A stretch of 35,061 nt of DNA from the IMG/VR virus record IMGVR_UViG_3300042894_000388, positions 1 through 35,061 of that record, one strand, 5' to 3'. Source of the stretch: a virus. The translations under genes and the position numbers were made by a program. Below the pieces are notes generated by a model, which worked only from the letters and a program-made list of their open reading frames with translations, did not search any database and was not told the origin of the DNA. Positions 14,991 through 21,170 of the stretch are shown piece by piece (the stretch's first letter is position 1; every line of letters begins with the position of its first letter).

Positions 14991-15205
14991 GCTATCGCTC
15001 CATCGGTGATCCACTCTTCCTCGAAGCGCAGGTCTTCGATCCCCGTGATGTCGGCCAGCCTGTGGCGGTAGACCGCCGACGGCACGACGCGGCCCGTCAT
15101 CCACCTGGATAGACTGGATTTGGCAACTGGCACTTTGTCGGCGAGCCAGCCAAGCTTGCGCCCGTCCTTGGCACACCACTGCCTGATTTGACTTTGAGCC
15201 ATCAT
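14987..15205 (-). CDS. Cro/Xre-type helix-turn-helix regulator
   Basis: This is a 72-residue DNA-binding protein. WLADKVPVAKSSLSRWMTGR (about residues 20-39) is a clear helix-turn-helix of the Cro/CI class, followed by an SAVYRHRLADITGI helix typical of minimal Xre domains. There is no dimerisation or peptidase domain, so it is Cro-like rather than CI-like. It is the first gene of the leftward operon and lies beside the divergent control region, so it probably represses its own promoter and perhaps the rightward one. Two ATGs are adjacent (15205 and 15202); GGGAG is at suitable distance for either. Confidence 0.87.
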   Translation of the reverse strand: MMAQSQIRQWCAKDGRKLGWLADKVPVAKSSLSRWMTGRVVPSAVYRHRLADITGIEDLRFEEEWITDGAIA

Positions 15206-15233
15206 TGGCGCTCTCCCTTGTTTCGATGCTGTA

Positions 15234-15262
15234 GGCTTATGGTGTAAAAAAAGTTACGTCAA
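15234..15262 (-). promoter_or_regulatory. Leftward promoter with candidate operator
   Basis: On the minus strand TTGACG (15262-15257) matches the -35 consensus at five of six positions. A -10 candidate CATAAG (15241-15236, 15-bp spacing) or TAAGCC (15239-15234, 17-bp spacing) lies downstream. The spacer contains GTAA-N6-TTAC (15244-15257), an inverted repeat suited to a small helix-turn-helix dimer. Repressor binding there would block the promoter. The -10 is weak, so initiation may need mapping. Confidence 0.5.
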
Positions 15263-15276
15263 GTGCATTTTCTGGC

Positions 15277-15304
15277 TTGCGCGGTGCGCGGCAGGCTGTA
15301 TGGT
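15277..15304 (+). promoter_or_regulatory. Candidate rightward promoter
   Basis: TTGCGC (15277-15282) and TATGGT (15299-15304) are separated by 16 bases, about 33 bases before the first rightward gene. GCGC-GGT-GCGC overlaps the -35 and could be an operator. The match to consensus is modest; the case rests on position in the only divergent gap. Confidence 0.4.
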
Positions 15305-15337
15305 GGTCACACGAACTAGCAAACAAGGATGACCCAG

Positions 15338-15970
15338 ATGTCCCGTGGAACCTTTATCGAAAACGAAGCCCGCTACAACGACGCCATCCGGCGCAACATC
15401 CAGAACAACGCACGCAAGACCCGCGCAGCTAACTGGCTGGCCACCGCCGACGGCGCTCGCGCCAACGCGTTCCTGTTTGAACTGGACGAGTTCGAGCCGA
15501 CGTATCGTGAGGATGGCCGTTTCGACGCCATCCACCCGACCGTGAAGGCCTGCCTCGGTGACTTCTTCACCAAAATGCGCGAAAGCGTGAACGAGTGGGG
15601 CGGCCTGACCGAGGGCCAGACCAAGGCCGTGCTGGCCATGATCGAACGTGGCGAGGCCCGCGTGGCAGAACGTGCCAAGGCCCGCGAAGAGGCGCGTCAG
15701 GCCGACGCCGACAAGTCCGGCTGGGTCGGCGAGATCGGCCAGCGTCGCGTGTTCGACCTGACCATCCGCATGGTTTTCGAGATGTCGGGCATGTACGGCA
15801 CCAGCTACCTTCACGTCATGCACGACGCCGATGGAAACGTGGTCGTCTACAAGGGCACCAACCGTCTCGGCGCTATGCACGACGCGGTCTCGGTCAAAGC
15901 CACTGTCAAGGATCACGACACCCGCGACGGCGTGAAGCAGACCAAGATCTCGCGCCCGGTGACCGCATGA
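15338..15970 (+). CDS. Hypothetical protein with a C-terminal OB-fold-like domain
   Basis: This 210-residue protein is the first gene of the rightward operon. Residues 1-60 are basic and helical, residues about 105-130 form a charged helix (ERGEARVAERAKAREEARQA), and residues about 135-210 are a beta-rich domain with GTSYLHVMHDADGNVVVYKG and ending VKDHDTRDGVKQTKISRP. That C-terminal pattern (strand, dG-N-vv, then TVKDH...KQTkisR) recurs in many phage proteins and looks like a small OB fold, so nucleic-acid binding is plausible but inferred. I chose the ATG at 15338, with AAGGA eight bases upstream; the ATG at 15329 overlaps that site. Confidence 0.85.
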   Translation: MSRGTFIENEARYNDAIRRNIQNNARKTRAANWLATADGARANAFLFELDEFEPTYREDGRFDAIHPTVKACLGDFFTKMRESVNEWGGLTEGQTKAVLAMIERGEARVAERAKAREEARQADADKSGWVGEIGQRRVFDLTIRMVFEMSGMYGTSYLHVMHDADGNVVVYKGTNRLGAMHDAVSVKATVKDHDTRDGVKQTKISRPVTA

Positions 15971-16095
15971 CCGAACTAGAACTTCAACTAAGCAGGCTGG
16001 GCGTCATCGCCCAGCCAGCACCCCGCCCCCAGCCAGCGGCCTACGCGCCGCCCCAGTGGAAACCAACTTACCCCGGCGAAGAGCCGCCGTTTTAA
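15967..16095 (+). CDS. Small proline-rich protein
   Basis: This 42-residue protein has an amphipathic N-terminus (MTELELQLSRLGVIAQPAPR) and a Pro/Ala/Tyr-rich tail ending EEPPF. Its ATG overlaps the stop of the preceding gene (ATGA). The helix followed by a disordered proline tail suggests a binding peptide or adaptor rather than an enzyme. No family is recognised. It ends 12 bases before the membrane-peptide gene. The overlap and the lack of rival frames support it as real. Confidence 0.6.
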   Translation: MTELELQLSRLGVIAQPAPRPQPAAYAPPQWKPTYPGEEPPF

Positions 16096-16107
16096 TAGGA
16101 GAGAAAC

Positions 16108-16206
16108 ATGAAGATCCGAGAAATCATCGCAGAGGCCTTCGCCGTCATCGCGCTGTTTGGTGTGGGCTACGGCCTGCTGCTGATCGGCCACGGTATGGGG
16201 TGGTGA
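16108..16206 (+). CDS. 32-residue single-span membrane peptide
   Basis: AGGAGA lies five to six bases before the ATG at 16108, one of the best ribosome sites in the operon. The peptide starts MKIREIIAEAFAVIALFGVG and continues YGLLLIGHGMGW, giving one hydrophobic span (about residues 9-28) with a charged N-terminus. The next gene begins one base after its stop. It could be a toxin-like or inhibitory inner-membrane peptide, or a superinfection factor; neither is shown. Confidence 0.65.
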   Translation: MKIREIIAEAFAVIALFGVGYGLLLIGHGMGW

Positions 16207-16207
16207 G

Positions 16208-16789
16208 ATGAACCTGAACAAAACCCACAAAGAGCTGATAGTCCGCAAGATCATGGCTGACATCCCCATGATTGACTACGCCGCGCAGGCGCAGTCTATT
16301 CTGCAAGCCAAGGCCATCGAGAAGATGCCTGCCGAGGTGCGGGCGGTCTACGACAACCCTGACATGCGCCACTGGCTGGCTACGCGCTACGCCTCGAACC
16401 ACACCCACCTTTCTGGCTCCTACATCTTCTGGCAGTGCAAGAAGGGTGCTGGAGACTGGCTTTACGTCGCACGTTGCGGGAGCAACGACGACCCGGAGGA
16501 CCGAGAGCTTGTGGCCGAGGTCCACGATCAGATTTACGAGCTTGCCAAAGCCGCCGAGGAGCAGTGGAAGGCACGTCGCTCAATGGAGGACAAGCTCAGG
16601 ATGATGTTCTACGACATCCGCACCCTGAAGCAGGCCAAGACGCTGCTTGAGAAGGAGCTTCACAAGTACCTGCCGGAAGAGCCGCCCAAGGAACCCAAGC
16701 CCGCGCAGGCATCGACGGCGCTGGTGCCGTATGTCGTAGCGGGTCTGCGCGAGATGGGGTGGCCCAAGGACAAAGGGGAGGCTGCGTGA
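16208..16789 (+). CDS. Probable Nmad5 (nucleotide-modification-associated domain 5) protein
   Basis: This 193-residue protein begins MNLNKTHKELIVRKIMADIP, contains IDYAAQAQSILQAKAIEKMP and WLYVARCGSNDDPEDRE, and has a long charged helix (about 100-155) before a Pro/Lys-rich linker and a short C-terminal helix. The opening pattern (K-x-H/M-x-E-x-I-V-R-x-I-M-x-D-I-P-x-I-D-Y) matches phage proteins I recall as Nmad5, a domain predicted by gene-neighbourhood studies to go with DNA base modification. No catalytic residues are evident, and no partner hypermodification enzymes are recognised here, so the role is uncertain. It is one base after the membrane peptide and overlaps the next gene (TGATG). 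Confidence 0.6.
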   Translation: MNLNKTHKELIVRKIMADIPMIDYAAQAQSILQAKAIEKMPAEVRAVYDNPDMRHWLATRYASNHTHLSGSYIFWQCKKGAGDWLYVARCGSNDDPEDRELVAEVHDQIYELAKAAEEQWKARRSMEDKLRMMFYDIRTLKQAKTLLEKELHKYLPEEPPKEPKPAQASTALVPYVVAGLREMGWPKDKGEAA

Positions 16790-16986
16790 TGGCTGTCAAA
16801 CTTGGAGCAATGGATACCCACATCGTGCTGACCGCGCTGTGGGATTACCGCGAGACGCTGACAAATATTCCCGGAGACCAGCCGACACCGCACATTCAGG
16901 TCAGAGACAAGATCGAGCGCGTAGACCGACTTATCAAGCACTACAAGAAATCATACTTCGCCTTGGACAGATTGGGGATCATGTGA
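16789..16986 (+). CDS. Small hypothetical protein
   Basis: This 65-residue helical protein begins MAVKLGAMDTHIVLTALWDY and contains RETLTNIPGDQPTPHIQVRD, followed by basic residues (RLIKHYKKSYFALDRLGIM). Two helices separated by a Pro-containing loop are likely. The chosen ATG at 16789 overlaps the previous stop (TGATG) and has GGGGAGG upstream; an internal ATG eight codons on is possible. No family is recognised. Its basic C-terminus would suit nucleic acid or protein partners. Confidence 0.7.
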   Translation: MAVKLGAMDTHIVLTALWDYRETLTNIPGDQPTPHIQVRDKIERVDRLIKHYKKSYFALDRLGIM

Positions 16987-17171
16987 TGAGCAAGCAAGAC
17001 CTTCTCGCCTACATCGAACTGCGGCGGGAGCAGATCGAAGATCTGGAAAGGAAATATGGAACCGGGGTTCGCCCTGCATGGGTGGGTGAGGAAATCGGCA
17101 TCCTCGCTCATTACAAACGTGACGCCGAAAAACAACTCGCAGCAATGGAAGCCCAAGATGCAACAGACTGA
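16986..17171 (+). CDS. Small helical hypothetical protein
   Basis: This 61-residue protein, MSKQDLLAYIELRREQIEDL onward, is a likely helical hairpin: a first charged helix (2-24), a turn around GVRPAWVG, and a second helix (EIGILAHYKRDAEKQLAAME). Its ATG overlaps the preceding TGA (TGATG), and its last 14 bases overlap the next gene. Its size and paired helices resemble small dimerising phage proteins. No function can be assigned. Confidence 0.7.
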   Translation: MSKQDLLAYIELRREQIEDLERKYGTGVRPAWVGEEIGILAHYKRDAEKQLAAMEAQDATD

Positions 17172-17583
17172 AATCGTAATCACCAACATCCTCGCCACCA
17201 AGACGGCCTTTGCTGTCCGCTCGGAAGACATGACGGCGAATGTGTTTATCCCAAGCAAGCTGTCCCTGGACGCCGATCTGCGGCCCGGCAAGAAGATGAT
17301 GGCCAGCCTGATCCCTAACATCCAGCAGCCAGACAAGACGCCGTGGCTTTGCATTGCATTGCACGATGATGCGCCGATCCAGCCGCCGCAGCCGCAGGGC
17401 CGCCGCGATACGTTGGCAGAGTTGATCTTGGAAAATCTGGATCAGGGTCGCGCCACTGTCGAAGAGATCGCGGAAGACCTGAACATGTCTGACGAAAGCG
17501 TAGCCAACAAGCTGTCCGAGTTGTTCGCAACCGGGCGCGTCGTGCGGCTGACCTGCTTTGATCTGCCGGGAGATAAAGCATGA
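17158..17583 (+). CDS. Hypothetical protein with C-terminal winged-helix-like domain
   Basis: This 141-residue protein has two parts. Residues 1-70 look like a small beta barrel (EIVITNILATKTAFAVRSED, then FIPSKLSLDADLRPGKKMMA), recalling cold-shock/OB-type folds. Residues about 88-138 form a helix-turn-helix or winged helix (TVEEIAEDLNMSDESVANKL, then a hairpin GRVVRLTCFDL). A nucleic-acid-binding regulator is plausible. I chose the ATG at 17158, with GGAAG six bases upstream and a 14-base overlap with the upstream gene; the longer in-frame reading from 17056 lies inside that gene. Confidence 0.72.
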   Translation: MQQTEIVITNILATKTAFAVRSEDMTANVFIPSKLSLDADLRPGKKMMASLIPNIQQPDKTPWLCIALHDDAPIQPPQPQGRRDTLAELILENLDQGRATVEEIAEDLNMSDESVANKLSELFATGRVVRLTCFDLPGDKA

Positions 17584-17849
17584 GCCTTAGTCACAACATG
17601 ACAGATGCTCACTTGAAGGACTTGCTGGATGCCCTGCCGGATGAGATGGACGAGGGTGAACTGTGCGCCACGACGCTGACGATCTACAGCGTCTTCATGG
17701 ACGATCCGGCTCAGATCATGTCTGAGTTGATCGCCATGATATACATCCTCGGAAAGACGAGCGGCATGAGCCACAAGGATATTTCGATCAGCCTGCGGGC
17801 AAGTGCGGATGTGTACGATGCAGATCATCGCACGCAAACGAAGCACTAG
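17580..17849 (+). CDS. Small acidic hypothetical protein
   Basis: This 89-residue protein overlaps the preceding stop by ATGA. It is acidic and helical: DAHLKDLLDALPDEMDEGEL, then a hydrophobic segment (IMSELIAMIYILGKTSGM, about 45-62) and HKDISISLRASADVYDADHR. The hydrophobic stretch could be a buried helix rather than a membrane span, as it carries Glu and Lys. No family is recognised. Strong acidity in an early operon might fit a DNA-mimic or enzyme inhibitor, which is speculation. Confidence 0.7.
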   Translation: MSLSHNMTDAHLKDLLDALPDEMDEGELCATTLTIYSVFMDDPAQIMSELIAMIYILGKTSGMSHKDISISLRASADVYDADHRTQTKH

Positions 17850-17859
17850 GGAGAGAGAG

Positions 17860-18048
17860 ATGATCGAATACGTCGCAATCCTCTGGATCACGATGCACGG
17901 CGGCCCGCTCGACGGCAGCACCTACGGCATCCCGTTCCTGACCGAAGCAGCCTGCAAGAAGGCGATGGTGCCCGTGGGCGATGCCCTCGACTACGACTAC
18001 AGCATGGAATGCACCACCATGCCCGTTGAGGTGGAGATGCTGCCATGA
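17860..18048 (+). CDS. Small protein with hydrophobic N-terminus, possibly exported
   Basis: This 62-residue protein begins MIEYVAILWITMHGGPLDGS and has two Cys (CKKAM and MECTTM) in its second half, ending MPVEVEMLP. AGGGAGAG lies just before the ATG. The first 12 residues are hydrophobic but short, so a signal sequence is doubtful; a small alpha/beta domain with a Cys pair is an alternative. It overlaps the zinc-ribbon gene by ATGA. Confidence 0.68.
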   Translation: MIEYVAILWITMHGGPLDGSTYGIPFLTEAACKKAMVPVGDALDYDYSMECTTMPVEVEMLP

Positions 18049-18239
18049 CCGACCTAGACAAGCGCATGCACTTCCGCTGCGGAGACTGCGAAACCAACTT
18101 CAGCACCCCCGATGCGGTCTTCCCGATGGACACGCGGAAGCTGACCAAGCTGGTCCGCGAAACCAAATGCCCGACCTGCGGGGCCGGGTCGAAGCGGCTG
18201 TATCTGCGGGCGAATGTGAAGGCCGACGATGCCGCGTGA
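18045..18239 (+). CDS. Small zinc-ribbon protein
   Basis: This 64-residue protein has two Cys knuckles, MHFRCGDCETNF (about residues 8-19) and ETKCPTCGAGSKR (about 39-51), the spacing of a zinc ribbon that binds one zinc ion. The region between is basic (DTRKLTKLVRETK). Zinc ribbons of this size in phages commonly contact nucleic acid or transcription machinery, but the partner is unknown. Its ATG overlaps the upstream stop (ATGA), and its end overlaps the next gene by 11 bases. Confidence 0.8.
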   Translation: MTDLDKRMHFRCGDCETNFSTPDAVFPMDTRKLTKLVRETKCPTCGAGSKRLYLRANVKADDAA

Positions 18240-18417
18240 CCCCTCCAACAGCCCCGGAGCGAGAGCCTTGAGGCTGGCGGGATATGTCAAATGCCCGGCT
18301 TGGTGGCTGACCATCGAACAGTTCGAGCTATTGAAATACATGGCCGAGCAAAATCTACCAGAAATCAACAGGATAAAGGACAATGCCTATGTGGGGCAAA
18401 AAACGTATAACCCGTGA
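18229..18417 (+). CDS. Small hypothetical protein
   Basis: This 62-residue protein, MPRDPSNSPGARALRLAGYV onward, has a basic N-terminus, then KCPAWWLTIEQFELLKYMAEQ (an amphipathic helix) and a polar tail. AAGG lies six bases before its ATG at 18229, inside the end of the zinc-ribbon gene, and its 3' end overlaps the following gene by 35 bases. The paired Trp residues and helix suggest a compact interaction domain. No family is recognised. Confidence 0.65.
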   Translation: MPRDPSNSPGARALRLAGYVKCPAWWLTIEQFELLKYMAEQNLPEINRIKDNAYVGQKTYNP

Positions 18418-18700
18418 TATGATCCAAGAGGCAAAGGATTTGGGCCTCAATATAACTCAGGCGGCCCGTCGCTTTGGCATGCATCGGAGCAGCATCGCGG
18501 CAGCATGCGAAAGGTTCGGGATCGAACTGGCACTGTCGAAGTTCGATCCGCAAATGCCGTCAACGCGCAGCCGCTTCTGGCAGGAGACGGTTGAAAAACC
18601 GAAACCAAAGACGCCAGCCATCTGGTCGGCCAGCCCGGCGGCAGTCGAGAAAGCATTGGCTAAAATCCAGCACCAAAAGCGGTTGCAGGCGTTAAGCTGA
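18383..18700 (+). CDS. Helix-turn-helix protein
   Basis: This 105-residue protein is the last of the rightward operon. TRDMIQEAKDLGLNITQAAR, then RFGMHRSSIAAACERFGI (about 10-47), is a resolvase/transposase-like helix-turn-helix (Gln-Ala-Ala-Arg-x-Phe-Gly-Met-His-x-Ser-Ser). The C-terminal half is Lys/Pro-rich with a final helix. It could be a regulator of late genes or a small DNA-binding accessory. There are two possible starts, 18383 and 18389; AGGA is better spaced for the second. It overlaps the upstream gene by about 30 bases. Confidence 0.72.
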   Translation: MPMWGKKRITRDMIQEAKDLGLNITQAARRFGMHRSSIAAACERFGIELALSKFDPQMPSTRSRFWQETVEKPKPKTPAIWSASPAAVEKALAKIQHQKRLQALS

Positions 18701-18706
18701 CCCGCT

Positions 18707-18806
18707 AAAAACATCGTCGAGGGGCGCACACGAAACCTGCGGTTTTGTATTGGTCGAAGATCAGACTGCGCTACGGCTTATCATCCACCATCGCGCCCCT
18801 CACGAT
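18707..18806 (-). terminator. Long-range hairpin with T-run at the convergent junction (terminator or structured RNA)
   Basis: ATCGT-C-GAGGGGCGC (18713-18727) pairs with GCGCCCCTC-ACGAT (18793-18806), a 14-bp stem with one bulged C enclosing 65 bases. On the minus strand the stem is followed one base later by TTTTT (18711-18707). Inside the loop, AAACC-TGC-GGTTT forms a small hairpin. The element overlaps the end of the 53-residue minus gene and sits between convergent operons. An intrinsic terminator for the leftward late operon is the simplest view; the unusually long loop leaves room for a structured RNA. Confidence 0.55.
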
Positions 18807-18942
18807 CCTTCATCCTGCTGACCAAAGCCAGCACCAGGCCTCCGAATTGGCCGAATGGTATCACGCCGTGATACTGATTGATCGTCACCATCAAACCGTC
18901 GCGGGTCACGCGCCAGGATGCGATGGGCAGCTTATCTTTCAT
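18781..18942 (-). CDS. Small hypothetical protein at the end of the late operon
   Basis: This 53-residue protein begins MKDKLPIASWRVTRDGLMVT and contains INQYHGVIPFGQFGGLVLAL, followed by a polar tail (SRMKDREGRDGG). A beta strand pair followed by a short Gly-rich hydrophobic helix (about 30-43) is likely. It overlaps the metallophosphoesterase gene by 11 bases, so translation is probably coupled. Longer in-frame readings to 19095 lie within that gene and are improbable. No family is recognised. Its stop lies inside the terminator-like inverted repeat. Confidence 0.6.
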   Translation of the reverse strand: MKDKLPIASWRVTRDGLMVTINQYHGVIPFGQFGGLVLALVSRMKDREGRDGG

Positions 18943-20092
18943 CACGGTCAATCGGGTCCAGCGCACGCAGCACCAGCCCGTCCTGCTTGTGGAAGGTGAT
19001 AGACTGCAATGCACGCCTCGCGCCGTAACCCATGCCAGCGGCGTAGGCATCAGGCGGACAGAAAGCACGCAGGCTCTCAAACCGCAGCGGCCCAAGGTCT
19101 TTTGCTTGATCGTGATGGACGTGGCCTGTCAGGTAATGGCGGTGGCGCGTCTGCGACCAGAAGGTGCATACGTCGGATAGATACAGCGCCATCTGCGCGG
19201 GCTTACCCTTGTCCCCGTGGTGGGCGAAGATCGCGCACTTGCCCCATTGCATCATAAATAAATCGCGCGGCTCTTTCTCAACCATGATCCGAGGCTCATT
19301 GCGGTAACGCTCGGCCAGCGCGAAGTTGAGCGTCATGCTGGAGTGAATGTCATGGTTGCCGCGCAGCACACGCACCAGCACGCGAGAATGCTTTTGCAGA
19401 AGCTGGTGGACGGTTTCCGCGATGATGCCGATGCCAACGTCAAGCACCTTGAAGAAACGCCCGTCCACGTCCAGCTTGTGGCGGTTGGCTGGCGTTTCGG
19501 CCCGCGTGTCGTCGCTGTGGAAATAGTCGCCGCCGATAAGCAGGACGGCCTGCTCGGCGGCAGGCGTCAGCGCCAGCACCTTGGCGAAGGCGTGCCGCAT
19601 GTCTTTGGCCGCGTGGCCGAGGTCATAATCCTGCGCGCCTGTCTCGCGTCCCCACGCCATCATGCCGACGTGCGCGTCCATCAGCGGATAAACGGCGCAC
19701 AGATCGGCCATGACGGTTTCTGGGGCCACCACAGGCGCGGCAGGCACCATCCCCTCCAGCGCCGCTCTTATGCGCTCGGCGACGGCCTCTGGAGCCTCGC
19801 CATCGGGCCGCAGCATCACGGAATAGCCCGGCTCATCGTCTTTGGCCGGCACTTTCACCCATGCCAGCGACGGCGTCAGGTTGGTGCCAACTGCGGCCAT
19901 GCTGTCGGCGATGGCTGGATCTACGCGATACTGGGCGCGGGTCTCTGCGTCATAGCCAGCCCGATTTAGCATACGCTGAAGGTCACGGCGATTGATGCCG
20001 ATCTCTTTGGCCGCAGCGGTCACGTTGCCGAGACGCTTAACCGCCTCGACGGCTTCTTGCTGTCTCGGTGTCATGTCCGCGTCAGCGTGCAT
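18932..20092 (-). CDS. Helix-turn-helix plus metallophosphoesterase
   Basis: This is a 386-residue protein. The N-terminus has TPRQQEAVEAVKRLGNVTAA and AKEIGINRRDLQRMLNRAGY (about 8-47), a helix-turn-helix. The catalytic part has calcineurin-like metal sites: YPLMDAHVG (D-x-H), LLIGGDYFHSDD (G-D), RVLRGNHDIH (G-N-H-D), IFAHHGDKGKP and YLTGHVHHD (G-H-x-H). Such phosphoesterases cleave phosphodiesters or phosphomonoesters with two metals; fusion to a DNA-binding domain hints at a nucleic-acid substrate. It begins five bases after the endolysin stop, with GGGGTAGAGATC before the ATG. The substrate is unknown. Confidence 0.88.
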   Translation of the reverse strand: MHADADMTPRQQEAVEAVKRLGNVTAAAKEIGINRRDLQRMLNRAGYDAETRAQYRVDPAIADSMAAVGTNLTPSLAWVKVPAKDDEPGYSVMLRPDGEAPEAVAERIRAALEGMVPAAPVVAPETVMADLCAVYPLMDAHVGMMAWGRETGAQDYDLGHAAKDMRHAFAKVLALTPAAEQAVLLIGGDYFHSDDTRAETPANRHKLDVDGRFFKVLDVGIGIIAETVHQLLQKHSRVLVRVLRGNHDIHSSMTLNFALAERYRNEPRIMVEKEPRDLFMMQWGKCAIFAHHGDKGKPAQMALYLSDVCTFWSQTRHRHYLTGHVHHDQAKDLGPLRFESLRAFCPPDAYAAGMGYGARRALQSITFHKQDGLVLRALDPIDRDER

Positions 20093-20097
20093 GATCT

Positions 20098-20958
20098 CTA
20101 CCCCAGTAACTTGGCAAGGGTCTTCGGGCCAGCCACGCCGTCAGCGGTCAGACCGTTGGCTGCCTGCCACTTCTTCAGCGCAGCCTCCGTGCCGGGGCCA
20201 AAGTCGCCGTCGGCTACAAGGCCCAGCTTGGCCTGCATGCGCTTTACGTCGTCACCCTTGGAGCCACGGCGCAGAGTGCCGCCAGAGGCCGCAGGAGCGG
20301 CGGCAGGCGCACTGGTGTCGATCTTGCCACCCAACGCCGCCATCGCCTTCGCATAGCGTTGTTGGCGGTCAGATAGGCCGATGTCGCCCCCGTTAATGAT
20401 CTTCGTGAGCCGCACTTGGTCGCCAGTGTCGGCAACTTCGTTCAGGTTGCGGCTTCCCCAGAACCACAGCGCGCTCTCAAGTGCGCCCTTCTTGGTCAGG
20501 AGGTACGCGGCGGCTTCCTCGGCAATCATGCCAACGGTCTTGCCGAATGCAGTCGTATTTGCACGGCCAGTAACCTGCTTCAGACCTTTTCCAGAAAAAA
20601 GCCACCCGTCGCCTTCCTTCACATTGCCAAGAGCGCCGCCCTTGGAGCGGTTCTTGTCCATGTAGACGTAGTTGGCGATCTTCTCGGGCTTTCCAGCATA
20701 CTCTGCGGCGTTCTCTTTGCCGGGGCCAAAGTAGCGCGGGAACACCTTCAGGAGGGTGGCCTCCTTGTAGTTCAGGTTCTCCTGCAAGACGCGGAAGTCC
20801 ATGCTCTCATGGGCGCACTGGGCGATGAAGCCCGCGATCCGCTTGTCGGTGGTGATGCCGTACTTGGGCAGCATTTCATTAAGGGCAGCGCACCATTCGC
20901 CGACTTCTTTGTTGGTCGGGATCATCACAGCCAGTTGGGCTTCGGTCAGAAGGCTCAT
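20098..20958 (-). CDS. Endolysin: GH19 chitinase-like muramidase with peptidoglycan-binding domain
   Basis: This 286-residue enzyme is expected to break cell-wall glycan at lysis. The GH19-type catalytic domain spans about residues 5-205: GFIAQCAHESMDFRVLQENL has the catalytic Glu, and later DGWLFSGKGLKQVTGRANTT and RLTKIINGGDIGLSDRQQRY are family hallmarks. An Ala/Pro linker leads to a C-terminal PG_binding_1 domain (about 218-284: LRRGSKGDDVKRMQAKLGLV, DGDFGPGTEAALKKWQ). No signal peptide is visible, so a holin is needed for export. It overlaps the 71-residue gene by ATGA. Confidence 0.94.
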   Translation of the reverse strand: MSLLTEAQLAVMIPTNKEVGEWCAALNEMLPKYGITTDKRIAGFIAQCAHESMDFRVLQENLNYKEATLLKVFPRYFGPGKENAAEYAGKPEKIANYVYMDKNRSKGGALGNVKEGDGWLFSGKGLKQVTGRANTTAFGKTVGMIAEEAAAYLLTKKGALESALWFWGSRNLNEVADTGDQVRLTKIINGGDIGLSDRQQRYAKAMAALGGKIDTSAPAAAPAASGGTLRRGSKGDDVKRMQAKLGLVADGDFGPGTEAALKKWQAANGLTADGVAGPKTLAKLLG

Positions 20959-21170
20959 TTCTTTTTCACCTTCTTCAGGACAGCGCCCAACACAGCTTCC
21001 TTCGCCATGTCTTTGCCCATGCCGCCGAGAAGATCTCCGACGTTGCCCGTGGCGGCAATCTTGATCGCGTTCTCAACGGGATCTGGCAAGTTCACCTTAT
21101 CCAGCACAGCATCGACCGCCTTAGCCTTAGCCTTGCGGCCAACGAACATTCCAATCATCTTTCCAATCAT
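20955..21170 (-). CDS. Small basic protein in the lysis cassette
   Basis: This 71-residue protein begins MIGKMIGMFVGRKAKAKAVD and contains NLPDPVENAIKIAATGNVGD and a Lys-rich end (LGAVLKKVKKK). Its short hydrophobic N-terminus and amphipathic Ala/Gly helices could associate with the membrane but do not make a convincing span. ATGA overlaps on both sides tie it to the holin candidate and endolysin. Similar small proteins occur beside lysis genes in marine podoviruses as I recall; no function is established. Confidence 0.7.
   Translation of the reverse strand: MIGKMIGMFVGRKAKAKAVDAVLDKVNLPDPVENAIKIAATGNVGDLLGGMGKDMAKEAVLGAVLKKVKKK

Noticed and set aside
18725-18745. CGAAAC, a hammerhead-ribozyme core motif, in the convergent junction
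   Set aside because: The partner CTGANGA motif and flanking stems are absent.
18720-18780. tRNA-like fragments (GTAGCGCAGTCTG and CGCAGGTTTCG on the minus strand)
   Set aside because: D-arm and T-arm pairing do not close, no anticodon arm or CCA-adjacent geometry is present. Not a tRNA, and not good enough to call an attachment site.
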